From: G965233625 sp965233625
Lineage (GTDB): Bacteria; Planctomycetota; Planctomycetia; Pirellulales; Pirellulaceae
Direction: 5' to 3'
Length of the DNA stretch: 64,000 bases
NCBI GenBank assembly: GCA_965233625.1
Contig: OZ247499.1
Span: 6,386,001 to 6,450,000 of the forward strand
How positions within the stretch are numbered: the first letter of the stretch is position 1; each line of letters starts with the position of its first letter. Of the stretch, positions 15,818-24,345 are shown piece after piece. A program made the translations under genes and the position numbers. The notes beneath the pieces are model-generated. The model saw only the letters and a program-made list of their open reading frames with translations, was not told where the DNA came from and ran no database searches.

Positions 15818-18139
15818 ATGCGCAAGCGTAAGTTCTGCCCGTTGGTGTATGATGATGGCATGACCGGGGAACACAACGATGCAACGGAAAGCTGGGGCGC
15901 CTTGGCCGCCCACATCGAGACTTTTCTCGAGAAGTGGGAGGCTTCAGGCATGCCGCCCGACTTACGGCATCATCTTCCTCCTGATGAAGCGAGCGAACTG
16001 CGACGGTTGACCTTGATTGAACTCATCAAGGTTGACCTGGAATACCGCCTGCAGCACGACGTGACGCTGCGACGCCTGGAAGACTACGCGGCCGAGTACC
16101 CGGAATTATTGGTCGATGACCAGTTGCCCACTGATCTGATCTACGAAGAATTTCATATCCGTAAAGCGGGCGGTCAGACGGTTGAACCGGCGGAGTACTT
16201 CGAGCGGTTCCCTCAACACGAATCCAGACTCCGGCGGCTGATGGGGCTGGATGCTCCGGACGCGGAAGAATCTTTCAAAGCCGCCCGTCAGGGTCCGGTT
16301 GAACTGCAGCCGGGCGAAACGGTGGATGACTTTGACCTGCTGTTGCAGCTTGGCAAAGGCTCCTTCGCCAGTGTCTACCTAGCCCGCCAGCGTTCGATGC
16401 AGCGGCTGGTGGCATTGAAGGTTTCTAAAGACGTTGGCACCGAACCGCAGACGCTGGCGCAGTTTGATCATCCGAATATCGTCCGCGTGTACGACACACG
16501 CACGGCCGCCGACCGCGGTGTACGGCTGCTGTATATGCAGTACGTGGCGGGCGGCACGTTGCAGAACGTCGTGCGGCGTGTGAAGCAGACGGCGGTGGAA
16601 GATCGATTTGGGTTGTTGCTGTTTCAGTGCATTGATGCGGAACTGGAACGCACCGGCCAGACGCTCTCTGCCGATCCTGCATCACGCAGACGGCTGGAAC
16701 GTACGCCGTGGCCGGAAGTCGTTTGCCGTCTGGGAGCACAACTCGCGCGGGCGTTGCATTATGCGTATGAAAAAGGTTCGCTTCACCGCGATGTGAAACC
16801 TGCGAACGTGCTGCTTACGCCGGACGGTTCGCCGAAACTGGCTGACTTCAACATTAGCTTCAGTTCCGAGGTAGAAGGAGACGATCCGGCTTCGCACTTT
16901 GGCGGCAGTCTGGCGTACATGGCGCCGGAACAGCTTGAGGCCTGTAACCCGTCGCATCCGCGAAAACCGGCTGACCTCGGTGCGCGGGCGGACCTGTACT
17001 CGCTGGCGATGATGTTGTGGGAACTGCTTGAAGGCGTGCGTCCTTACCGCGATGTGGCGCCGGGCGGCTCGTGGACCAATCTGTTGCAACGCATGCACGC
17101 TTCGCGTGCTGAGGCGCTTCAGGTGAACCGCAATGTGGCAGTGGATGATCTTGCGGGGCAGTTGCGGCTTGTGCTGGCAAGGTGCCTTTCGCCCGATCCG
17201 GCAGACCGCTATCCCACGGGCGAAGAGATGGCGCGCGATCTGGAACTGTGTATGCAGCCAGAAGCTTTGCGGCTGTTGCGGCGTCCGGTCAGCGGCTGGC
17301 GATTGCTGGTGCGGCGCTGGCCGGTGCTGACCGTGGTGCTTGCCGCGCTGGGGCCGAACGCGTTAGCGGGTGTCTTCAACTGGTTTTACAACAAGAATGC
17401 CATCATCGAGCAGTTGCGTGAGCAGGGCGAACACGTGACCGAAGCCTTCTTTGGGATTCAACTAGTCATCAACAGCGTCGCCTTCCCCGTGGGCGTTGCC
17501 ATTCTGGGCTACATCGTGCAGGGTGTCGCCCGCAATATTGACCGCGACGTCGAGGAATCTCTGCTTAATGAAGAGGAGCTCGCGGCGACGCGTGCGACGG
17601 CGCTGAAGCTTGGCAGCTATGCCGCCATCATCGGGGTTGTGGAATGGCTGCTTGCCGCTTTAGCCTATCCGGTCAGCATGCATTATCTGGTCGGTCAGTT
17701 TGACCAATCGCAGTACATACACTTCTTCCTGTCGCTGGCGTTATGCGGGCTAGTGGCGGCGACGTATCCGTTTTTCTTCATTTCTTTCCTGTCGCTCCGG
17801 GTGTGCTACCCTGCCTTGCTGCGGAAGAATCTGGCTGCGGAATCGGACGAGCCGGCGCTGTTGCGTTTGAGCAGGCAGGCTGGTTTATTCCTGCTGGCCG
17901 CGGGTGTGGTGCCGGCGATCGGCGTGCTTTCGTCGGTGCTGCTGGAAGTTGCAGCGCCGGAAACAGATACCAAAATGATACGGACCATCACGCTGGTAGT
18001 GCTGAGCCTGCTGGGCGTTTTAGGATTCGGCGTAGCGTTTCAGGTTTACCGCCGTATCCAGAACGACATCGCCGCGCTGCTGCAAGTTGCGACACCCCGC
18101 GACACCTTCCCGTCGTCAACGGGAACGTCGCGTCTGTGA
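15818..18139 (+). CDS. Membrane Ser/Thr protein kinase in the exopolysaccharide operon
   Basis: A 773-residue protein. An N-terminal helical region (1-165) precedes a Hanks-type kinase domain. The glycine loop is GKGSFASV (179-186), the ATP lysine ALK201, the catalytic loop LHRDVKPANVLL (322-333) and the APE motif 369-371. The metal-binding DFG is DFN (343-345): Asp is kept and Gly is replaced. From about 490 to 755 there are five or six membrane helices, so the kinase sits on the cytoplasmic face. It lies 6 bases after the polymerase gene, which suggests phosphorylation control of polymer synthesis (inference). An ATG at 15860 (residue 15) is an alternative start; neither has a strong RBS. 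Confidence 0.9.
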   Translation: MRKRKFCPLVYDDGMTGEHNDATESWGALAAHIETFLEKWEASGMPPDLRHHLPPDEASELRRLTLIELIKVDLEYRLQHDVTLRRLEDYAAEYPELLVDDQLPTDLIYEEFHIRKAGGQTVEPAEYFERFPQHESRLRRLMGLDAPDAEESFKAARQGPVELQPGETVDDFDLLLQLGKGSFASVYLARQRSMQRLVALKVSKDVGTEPQTLAQFDHPNIVRVYDTRTAADRGVRLLYMQYVAGGTLQNVVRRVKQTAVEDRFGLLLFQCIDAELERTGQTLSADPASRRRLERTPWPEVVCRLGAQLARALHYAYEKGSLHRDVKPANVLLTPDGSPKLADFNISFSSEVEGDDPASHFGGSLAYMAPEQLEACNPSHPRKPADLGARADLYSLAMMLWELLEGVRPYRDVAPGGSWTNLLQRMHASRAEALQVNRNVAVDDLAGQLRLVLARCLSPDPADRYPTGEEMARDLELCMQPEALRLLRRPVSGWRLLVRRWPVLTVVLAALGPNALAGVFNWFYNKNAIIEQLREQGEHVTEAFFGIQLVINSVAFPVGVAILGYIVQGVARNIDRDVEESLLNEEELAATRATALKLGSYAAIIGVVEWLLAALAYPVSMHYLVGQFDQSQYIHFFLSLALCGLVAATYPFFFISFLSLRVCYPALLRKNLAAESDEPALLRLSRQAGLFLLAAGVVPAIGVLSSVLLEVAAPETDTKMIRTITLVVLSLLGVLGFGVAFQVYRRIQNDIAALLQVATPRDTFPSSTGTSRL

Positions 18140-18162
18140 CAGGGGCTGAATCGTGCGGCGTA

Positions 18163-18852
18163 TCAGAACAATTCCCGCATGCTCTTGAGTGCGATGGGTT
18201 CGCGGCAGGTGAATGGTTCGCCGTATCTGGCGCCAATGGTTTTGCCCCAGTAAGCGGCTTCGTCACGTAGTTGATCGACAAATCCGGGCGACGTGGGGCG
18301 GCCGGTGATGAACTGGCTGGTGTAACATTCGATGGCCTGACGTTTGGTTTCCCACTCGTCGCTGATATCGAGCACGAATGCCGGTTGCGGCGCCATCTTC
18401 AGGTGCACGCAGTAATAGTTGTAGATGCGTTCGGGATGATACCGCTCGCCCGCCATATCGGTCTTCGAGAGTTTGGACCAGAAGCGGGCTTCTTCAATCA
18501 ACTGCGTGGCGGCTGTATGGTCGGGATGTGCGTCCACCCAGTAGGGGGCGAAGATCCACCGCGGCCGCACGCGCCGGAACACTTCGGCCAGCTTGCGGCG
18601 CGCTTCAAGCGTGGGTTGTAAGCTACGATTAGGCAGGCCCAGATTTTCCCGCCACGGCAACTGAAGAACGCGGGTAGCCGCATCGGTTTCGGCCGTGCGG
18701 ATTTCCGGTGAACCGTGGGGCGTTGGTTCGCCGCTGGTCAGATCGAGCACGCCCACCTTCACCCCTTCGCGGATGAATTTGCAGATAGCTCCGCCCATAC
18801 CAAGTTCGGCGTCATCCGGATGGGGCGCCACGACAAGCACATCAAGTTCCAT
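18163..18852 (-). CDS. bshB1: PIG-L/LmbE deacetylase, BshB1-like
   Basis: A 229-residue zinc amidohydrolase. The N-terminal LDVLVVAPHPDDAELGMGG holds the H-P-D-D metal motif, and HPDHTAAT (about 123-130) the second H-x-x-H. GVLDLTSGEPTPHGSPEIR and WRENLGLPNRSL match the bacillithiol-pathway deacetylase BshB1, which removes acetate from GlcNAc-malate. That would place it in low-molecular-weight thiol synthesis; other bsh genes are not in the window. The ATG at 18852 is preferred, since the only extension uses a TTG at 18864. It is convergent with the kinase gene. A more general PIG-L deacetylase is the alternative. Confidence 0.78.
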   Translation of the reverse strand: MELDVLVVAPHPDDAELGMGGAICKFIREGVKVGVLDLTSGEPTPHGSPEIRTAETDAATRVLQLPWRENLGLPNRSLQPTLEARRKLAEVFRRVRPRWIFAPYWVDAHPDHTAATQLIEEARFWSKLSKTDMAGERYHPERIYNYYCVHLKMAPQPAFVLDISDEWETKRQAIECYTSQFITGRPTSPGFVDQLRDEAAYWGKTIGARYGEPFTCREPIALKSMRELF

Positions 18853-19031
18853 TGCAGTTACCAATTGAATTCGGGTAAGTGCGTTTCAGATTTCACGAAG
18901 CACCGGCGCCTGCACAGCAGCCCCCCGTTCGTATTACAATGCGGGTGGTCGTTACAGTTGACCGGGATTCACAGGTAGCGTTGTACACCCCATGTTCCAT
19001 TACGATCAACCACTAGCCCCAAGGTGCCCGC

Positions 19032-20801
19032 GTGGTTGAACTTGTTGCGATAGGGCCGGAGCCTGGTCAGCGGTGGCGCCGGCCGCTTCCGGCTGGGCAG
19101 GTGGTCCGCCTGGGACGTTCTCCGCGCAAGGGCTGGGCGGCGCCGTGGGATCTGCGCATTTCACGCGAACATGCCAACCTGACGCTGGAAGACGAAACGC
19201 TGCACGTCACCTGCCTGGATACGGCATTGAACCCGTGTTATGTGGACGGTCAGCCGCTGAAAACATTCACGGTGAAGCCCGGCGAAGAGTTCCGCATCGG
19301 CGCCACTTCGTTCCGGCTGGAAACGCCACAATCGGCAGCGGAAGCAACTTCGGCGACCGATTCTTCCGGCGCCTCTTTGAAGGAATACAGCTATCGCCCG
19401 GAGGAAGTGAACGGGTTTGATTATCAGAAGGCCCATCACCGGCTGGACGTGCTCTGGAATCTGCCTGAGATCATTGCCGGCGCCGCCAACGATCAGGAAT
19501 TCGCGCAGCGGCTGGTCCTGTTGCTCTTAGACGGTATTCCTCGCGCGGAAGCGGCCGCCGTGGTGCAGGTGGACGAAAGTGACGAATCTCTCGAACCAGC
19601 GATGATGACGCTGGAAACACGTAGCCGCAATGTCCGCTTCGAACCAAGCCGCCGGCTGCTGAATTCCGCCGTCGAGCGCGGTGAAACCATTCTGTACGTG
19701 TGGACGGATCAAGCGGGCGGCAGCGAATACACCTTCAGCGGCGAATACGACTGGGCTTTCTGTTCGCCGATTACTGTCCCCAAATCCACAGGCTGGGCGC
19801 TATATATCAGCGGTCGGTCGTGGCCCGACGCTGACCCCAGCGAAGCGCTCAACGCAGATATCCGCTTCACGCAGTTTGTGGCCCAGGTGACTGGCGCCAT
19901 CCGGCAGGTGCGTTCGCTCGAAGCGCAACAGGCCGGCCTGCGGCAATTCTTTTCGCCAAAGGTGATGCAACAACTGACCGGCGGCGATGTTGAGCGGGCG
20001 CTCGCCCCGCGCGAAACCAACGTGACGGCCATGTTCTGCGACCTCCGCGGTTTCTCGCGCAAAGCGGAAGAATCTGGCCACGATCTGCAAGGGTTGCTGC
20101 AGCGATGTAGCGATGCCTTGGGGCTGATGACCGAGGCGATTCTGGATCAGGATGGCGTGATCGCAGATTTTCAGGGCGACGCCGCGCTCGGCTTCTGGGG
20201 CTGGCCGGTGCCCGAAGGTCCTTTGCCGGCCTGCCGCGCGGCGCTGGAGATGCAGGCTGCATTCCGCCGGGTGCGCGAGGCGGACGATCATCCGCTGGCG
20301 GATTTCCGCGTGGGCATCGGCATTGCGTTCGGGTCCGCTATCGCTGGCAAGATCGGCGCCGAGTCGCAGGCGAAGGTCGGCGTGTTTGGCCCGGTGGTGA
20401 ATCTTGCTTCACGCCTGGAGGGCATGACCAAGATCTTGAACGCGCCGATTCTGCTGGACGAAGCAACGGCTGAATACCTCCGCGCCCACCCTGAAGAAAC
20501 TGGCGGCGCCCGGTCGCGGTGCTTGGGCTGTTATCTGCCGCTGGGCCTATCTTCGCCCGTGGTGGTTTCTGAATTACTGCCACCCGCAAGCGACGAGAAC
20601 GCGGTCTCCGACGCCGACCTGGCCACATTTGAATCCGCCATCCGCAAACTAACAGCCGGCGAGTGGCAGGACGCCGTGGAGATCTTCGAACAGTTGCCAG
20701 AGAGCGATCAGGCGCGCAACTTCCCGCTGCGATTCATGGCTTCGCACAACAACCAGCCGCCACCGGGCTGGAGCGGCGTGATTGAGCTGTCTTCTAAGTA
20801 G
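19032..20801 (+). CDS. FHA domain - sensor region - class III nucleotide cyclase
   Basis: A 589-residue cytoplasmic protein starting at GTG, with AAGGTG a few bases upstream. Residues 24-97 form an FHA domain (LGRS, SREHANL, then NPCYVDGQPL), which binds phosphothreonine. Residues 135-295 look GAF-like. The cyclase domain covers about 325-490: metal Asp in FCDLRGFS (D337) and FQGDAALGFWG (D383), and transition-state Asn and Arg in VVNLASRLEG (N457, R461). The usual base-selecting Lys before the second metal Asp is replaced (IADFQGD), and the D/T before VN is P/V, so ATP or GTP use cannot be assigned. An FHA domain implies control by a Ser/Thr kinase. The next gene follows after 30 bases. Confidence 0.87.
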   Translation: MVELVAIGPEPGQRWRRPLPAGQVVRLGRSPRKGWAAPWDLRISREHANLTLEDETLHVTCLDTALNPCYVDGQPLKTFTVKPGEEFRIGATSFRLETPQSAAEATSATDSSGASLKEYSYRPEEVNGFDYQKAHHRLDVLWNLPEIIAGAANDQEFAQRLVLLLLDGIPRAEAAAVVQVDESDESLEPAMMTLETRSRNVRFEPSRRLLNSAVERGETILYVWTDQAGGSEYTFSGEYDWAFCSPITVPKSTGWALYISGRSWPDADPSEALNADIRFTQFVAQVTGAIRQVRSLEAQQAGLRQFFSPKVMQQLTGGDVERALAPRETNVTAMFCDLRGFSRKAEESGHDLQGLLQRCSDALGLMTEAILDQDGVIADFQGDAALGFWGWPVPEGPLPACRAALEMQAAFRRVREADDHPLADFRVGIGIAFGSAIAGKIGAESQAKVGVFGPVVNLASRLEGMTKILNAPILLDEATAEYLRAHPEETGGARSRCLGCYLPLGLSSPVVVSELLPPASDENAVSDADLATFESAIRKLTAGEWQDAVEIFEQLPESDQARNFPLRFMASHNNQPPPGWSGVIELSSK

Positions 20802-20831
20802 TGCCCGCATATCTCTACGCAACGGCGTCTT

Positions 20832-21422
20832 ATGGAATCTCAAGCCGACACTAACTTAGCTGCGTCCTTTGAGAAGGGCGTTGACTGTTATTTCAAAGAT
20901 TTTGGTCACCGGCTAGCGCGCGAGGCCCCACATCAAGCCTGGTTACTCATGTCGGTGGCGAAATTTATATCGCCGCAACTGATTGTTGCAGAGCTGCAAA
21001 CGCCGCAACAGGATCTAGCGCATCTGGTGAATCTGGCAGGCACACGTGGCGCTTATAATTACGATTTCGCGATCACCCGGTCGGAGATTGATTTGCGCAC
21101 CTGGAAATACCGGACGCCGGGATGGAAATCGGGCGTATCTTCCCTGCCGCAGACATTAGAGACGTTGTCGCAACTGGCTGTCGTCGCAGAATTCAAAGTT
21201 GCGGCGTCGAGTTCCACGTCTTTAGGAGCCATCCGGAGAGATATTCGGAAGCTGACAGCGCTATATCACTTCCTTCAGCAACAGAATGTGCAAACGACGC
21301 CGACGTGCTATATGGTGATCTTCGATGCCGAGCGGAGGATCAACGCAGAGCGTCTTATCCGCGACGCGGATGAAGGTTGGCTGAATGGAGCGCCGAAGCC
21401 AACGATTCTCCTTGGACCCTGA
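20832..21422 (+). CDS. Uncharacterised protein, possible PD-(D/E)XK fold
   Basis: A 196-residue protein without a signal or membrane segment. No named family is recognised. One feature stands out: YNYDFAIT (Asp78) is followed about 40 residues later by VVAEFKVAA (Glu120-Phe-Lys122), then by a helix SLGAIRRDIRKLTALY. This D...ExK plus helix order is that of PD-(D/E)XK nuclease-like cores, which include restriction and repair enzymes as well as inactive relatives. The inference is weak without a profile search. It lies 30 bases after the cyclase gene and 22 bases before the GNAT gene, so it may be co-transcribed with both. Confidence 0.6.
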   Translation: MESQADTNLAASFEKGVDCYFKDFGHRLAREAPHQAWLLMSVAKFISPQLIVAELQTPQQDLAHLVNLAGTRGAYNYDFAITRSEIDLRTWKYRTPGWKSGVSSLPQTLETLSQLAVVAEFKVAASSSTSLGAIRRDIRKLTALYHFLQQQNVQTTPTCYMVIFDAERRINAERLIRDADEGWLNGAPKPTILLGP

Positions 21423-21444
21423 AAGCCCACAAGATACTGCACGA

Positions 21445-21948
21445 ATGTCGAAACCATTGCAGATTTTCTACCTGGAAATGAACGATCCCTCCGACCTGCG
21501 ACCGGCCCGTTCGCAGACGGAGGTCGAGGTGCAGGAGATATCGCCGTCTGATCCCGGTAAGAACCAGTGGTACTATCAGCAGGTCGGCGCCGCCTGGAAC
21601 TGGCAGGAGCGTCTATCGTGGACCTCGCAGCAGTGGCAGACCTACGCGGCCAAGCCCGGCCTTTCGACTTTTGTCGCACTGCATGACGGAGAAGAGGCGG
21701 GGTATGTAGAACTGCTTGAGCAGGAAGGCGGCAATGTGCAGATTCAGTATTTCGGACTGCTGCCGGACTTCATCGGTAAAGGCATCGGCGGTGTTTTTCT
21801 GACCCTCGCCATTCGACTTGCCTGGGATAAACCAGGCGCCCGCCGCATCTGGCTGCACACCTGCACCGGCGACCATCCCGCCGCGCTCAGCAACTACCAG
21901 CGCCGTGGGCTGAAGCTGTTTAAGACGGAAACGGTTGAAGACGGATAG
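21445..21948 (+). CDS. GNAT-family N-acetyltransferase
   Basis: A 167-residue protein from the ATG at 21445; the longer frame to 21385 would run back into the preceding gene. The core has AGYVELLEQEGGNVQIQYFG, then LLPDFIGKGIGGVFLTLAI (acetyl-CoA loop with G-K-G-I-G-G), and a C-terminal HTCTGDHPAALSNYQRRG, which matches the GNAT motif around the A-x-x-x-Y-x-x-x-G core. WSWTSQQW-like text (RLSWTSQQWQTY) near residue 58 is shared with a subgroup of small-molecule acetyltransferases. Substrate unknown. It lies 22 bases after the unknown gene, so it is probably in the same transcript. Confidence 0.8.
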   Translation: MSKPLQIFYLEMNDPSDLRPARSQTEVEVQEISPSDPGKNQWYYQQVGAAWNWQERLSWTSQQWQTYAAKPGLSTFVALHDGEEAGYVELLEQEGGNVQIQYFGLLPDFIGKGIGGVFLTLAIRLAWDKPGARRIWLHTCTGDHPAALSNYQRRGLKLFKTETVEDG

Positions 21949-22398
21949 ATGCGTCTGTCCCGCGTTGTGCAGAGTGCGGCATCACCGGTAAACCGCCGAA
22001 CACGGCTGGTCCGGGTTGCGTACTCAACTTGGCTGCAACCACATTCTGCGTGTAACGACTGTCCGCAACTTGTTTGCTAGTGGTTGTTTATGCGCAGTCG
22101 TTTAATTTCGCAACTGTGTTGAATCAAGGAGGTTTACGGGCCATAATACACAGGGCGGCCGGGCTGCGTGTCTGGGAGCGAAGAATATGCTAGACTTTCG
22201 TAAATTATCTGGCTAACCTACCTATTCCTCCCAGATGGTACCCACCTGGTGTTGCTTGATGGCGCGATTTTGTGCTGCCGGGTATCGCCGTTTTGCTGCA
22301 CGGCAATTTGCCAGCAGTCGTCATTACCGTAGCGATCGATTCGTGACGTCTGTTGCCGGTTGCCAGTTTCCCGTTTTTTCAAGAGTTAGGAGTTCCGA
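21949..22398. other. 450-base gap without a gene
   Basis: No coding frame with a convincing start was found. An 8-bp perfect inverted repeat, AACGACTG (22054-22061) and CAGTCGTT (22095-22102), could form a hairpin with a 33-base loop after the GNAT gene; there is no strong T run. An isolated ribosome-site-like AAGGAGGTTT (about 22127) has no start codon at a usable distance. The last part should hold the promoter of the cytochrome gene. Confidence 0.5.
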
Positions 22399-22818
22399 AT
22401 GAATCGTGTGATGTTGCTACTACTTGGTGGTTGCATGGCCTTCTCGCTGACCGCCAGCCCTGCCATGGCTTTGGGTCCGTTCAAGAAACTTTTCGATGCC
22501 AAGTACGTAAAGGACTCTGGCGATGAAGCGTTTCAGGCTGCTTTTAAGAAAGCCAGCTGCAACGTCTGCCACGTAAAGGGCGAAAGCAAAGACGTCCGCA
22601 ACGCCTATGGCGAAGCACTTGCCAAGCACATCGAAGGCGATGCTGACAAGCGTCTTGACGAAGCTTCCGACAAAGGCGGCCGCGAAGCTAAATCGGCCGA
22701 ACAGGAAAAGATCAACGCTGAATTCATGAAAGCGCTGGACATCGTCGCTAAAGAGAAAAGCCCGTCGGGCAAAACCTGGGGCGAAATCCTCGCTGCCAAA
22801 GAACTGCCCGTGAAATAG
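22399..22818 (+). CDS. Small exported monoheme c-type cytochrome
   Basis: A 139-residue protein with TTAGGAG seven bases before the ATG. A signal peptide (MLLLLGGCMAFSLTASPAMA, about 5-24) directs export, and the mature part is about 115 residues. One heme c site, CNVCH, lies at about 54-58, and the remainder is Lys/Glu/Asp-rich and helical. No clear distal Met motif stands out, so the second axial ligand is uncertain. It may carry electrons in the periplasm; the partner is not visible. It is a single gene closed by a strong terminator at 22852-22886. Note that a Gly-Gly-Cys occurs inside the signal, but it is a poor lipobox. Confidence 0.75.
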   Translation: MNRVMLLLLGGCMAFSLTASPAMALGPFKKLFDAKYVKDSGDEAFQAAFKKASCNVCHVKGESKDVRNAYGEALAKHIEGDADKRLDEASDKGGREAKSAEQEKINAEFMKALDIVAKEKSPSGKTWGEILAAKELPVK

Positions 22819-22851
22819 CCGCTATTCACTGAATAACGAGCATCGAAGAAT

Positions 22852-22890
22852 AACAGGCCCGGTCGCATTACGCTGCCGGGCCTGTTTGTT
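22852..22890 (+). terminator. Rho-independent terminator of the cytochrome gene
   Basis: AACAGGCCCGG (22852-22862) pairs perfectly with CCGGGCCTGTT (22876-22886) to give an 11-bp GC-rich stem with a 13-base loop. TGTTTG follows. It lies 34 bases after the stop. Confidence 0.85.
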
Positions 22891-22912
22891 TGTGTTGCCG
22901 CGCGGCGGGCGA

Positions 22913-23320
22913 TCAGCGCGGCTTGTTGGCCTGTGGTTCCTGCATGACATGACCCATCACGGCATCGTGGCTGGTGACGTAGTGCGGGAACTGTCCTTGC
23001 AGTTGCAGCGTCCGCAGCACGTTGTAATTGGCGTCCGTCAGCCCAGCCAGGCGGAGCATACCATGATGCAGGTGCACGCGTTTGTTGAGTTTGATCAGTT
23101 CGCCCACCAGATGGCTGCGAAGCGGCCCGATGGCGTCTAGCTCCAGCGCAACCCGGTATGTGAAATGCTGCTCCAGGGCGTTCCAGATGGCGGACGCCAG
23201 TTCCACCTGATCTGCACTTACCGCACCGTCCTGATCGGCCACCGGGGCGACAACGCGGATAAACAGCCATTCAGGCCCGCGGGTGGCGGTAATCTCCCAC
23301 CCGTTTGCAATGCTAAGCAT
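22913..23320 (-). CDS. STAS-like (anti-sigma-antagonist type) protein
   Basis: A 135-residue protein from the ATG at 23320, chosen because AAGGAG lies seven bases upstream; the longer frame to 23377 lacks this. The order of segments fits a STAS-type alpha/beta fold. It has WEITATRGPEWLFIRVVAP, then a helix VELASAIWNALEQHF, RVALELDAIGPLRSHLVGELIKLNKRV, MLRLAGLTDANYNVLRTL and a final YVTSHDAVMGHV helix. STAS domains bind partner proteins and are often controlled by phosphorylation of a Ser or Thr in the central loop. Here that position is near GPLRSH, so a switch serine is possible but unproven. No kinase or sigma gene is adjacent. It is convergent with the cytochrome gene. Confidence 0.6.
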   Translation of the reverse strand: MLSIANGWEITATRGPEWLFIRVVAPVADQDGAVSADQVELASAIWNALEQHFTYRVALELDAIGPLRSHLVGELIKLNKRVHLHHGMLRLAGLTDANYNVLRTLQLQGQFPHYVTSHDAVMGHVMQEPQANKPR

Positions 23321-23538
23321 TGGCACACTCCTTCGAAGATGTAGGCATTCATCAATGCAGACACAGTCAGATTCCAATTCAAGGGACTTAATCTAAGAGG
23401 CCCCAACCTTATTGGCAAGCGATTTTGCGTTATTTACCACATAAGACGAAAATGGCGGCCATTAGCGTTTTCCCAGTCTGTGTATGCTTCCTATCTGCCC
23501 GTTTTGCGTTGTTCCAACGCGCTTTGCAGAACATCATC

Positions 23539-23574
23539 AAAAACGGGCGACGTCCCGCGGAGGAACGTCGCCCG
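23539..23574 (-). terminator. Rho-independent terminator of the DUF1080 gene
   Basis: CGGGCGACGT (23544-23553) and ACGTCGCCCG (23565-23574) form a perfect 10-bp stem. Read on the minus strand it is followed by five T residues (23543-23539). It begins 27 bases after the stop of the DUF1080 gene. Confidence 0.87.
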
Positions 23575-23600
23575 ATTGGTTGATCAGATTTTCAACTTGT

Positions 23601-24230
23601 TTAGTCGTCCAGTTTCTTCACGCGGACGTTTTTGAAGTACACCACGCTTTGTGGGTCGTGGGCCTGGAAGGCGAAGGTGCCGCTGTCTAGTTTGCGGGCG
23701 AACTGCTTGCCGGGCTTGCGGTCTTCTTCTTCGGTGAAGTCGACCAGGACTTTGCCATCGACCAGAATCTTGATGTTGCGGCCTTTGACGATGATCTCTT
23801 CGGTGAACCATTCGCCGTCTTTGGCAGGCGCCTTCATCACGTTCTCGACAGCGTACAGGCTGGCGGTGCGTTTGGGGTCACGGTGCGTGTTGTTGACCTG
23901 GGCTTCGTAACCGGCGGACGGCCAGCCGGTTTCCTGGTACTTGGTGTGGAAGTAGATGCCGGAGTTGCTTCCCTTGGTGGTCATGACATCGACCTTGAAG
24001 TGGAAGTTTTTGAACGGCGCCATTTCGCCGGTGTAGAACAGGTGGCTGCGGGGGCCTTTGCAGACCAGCTTGCCATCTTCAATCTGCCAACTGTCTGTGT
24101 TTTCGCTGGCTTTCCAGTTGGTAAACGATTTACCGTCCCAGATGGAGGTAAAGCCTTCTTCTTCCGCGGCCAGCAACGGCGTGGCGGCGAACAGGAATAA
24201 AAGGGTTGCGGTAAGGGCGGATAGCTTCAT
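23601..24230 (-). CDS. DUF1080 (3-keto-disaccharide hydrolase type) exported protein
   Basis: A 209-residue protein from the ATG at 24230, where a signal peptide begins (MKLSALTATLLFLFAATPLLA). TTGGAGC upstream is an acceptable RBS. The mature part is a concanavalin-like beta sandwich with the family landmarks: FTSIWDGKSFTNWK, WQIEDGKLVCKG, NFHFKVDVMTTKGSNSGIYF, GYEAQVNNT and a C-terminal GTFAFQAHDPQSVVYFKNVRVK. DUF1080 is very abundant in Planctomycetes, and some members hydrolyse 3-keto-glycosides. The substrate is not known here. It is followed by a strong terminator; tmk lies upstream on the same strand, 115 bases away. Confidence 0.88.
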   Translation of the reverse strand: MKLSALTATLLFLFAATPLLAAEEEGFTSIWDGKSFTNWKASENTDSWQIEDGKLVCKGPRSHLFYTGEMAPFKNFHFKVDVMTTKGSNSGIYFHTKYQETGWPSAGYEAQVNNTHRDPKRTASLYAVENVMKAPAKDGEWFTEEIIVKGRNIKILVDGKVLVDFTEEEDRKPGKQFARKLDSGTFAFQAHDPQSVVYFKNVRVKKLDD

Positions 24231-24345
24231 CGGGCATTTGCTCCAAGGTGGGATTGGGAAAGGGACGGCCATGAGAAGCCAGCCCTGGTGGTGATTAATA
24301 ACAAACAACGTAGTTTAGTTGGCTCCGCCGGTGGCCGCTACTTTT

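Noticed and set aside
22120..22140. AAGGAGGTTT as the start site of a small gene
   Set aside because: No start codon follows at usable spacing with a meaningful frame.
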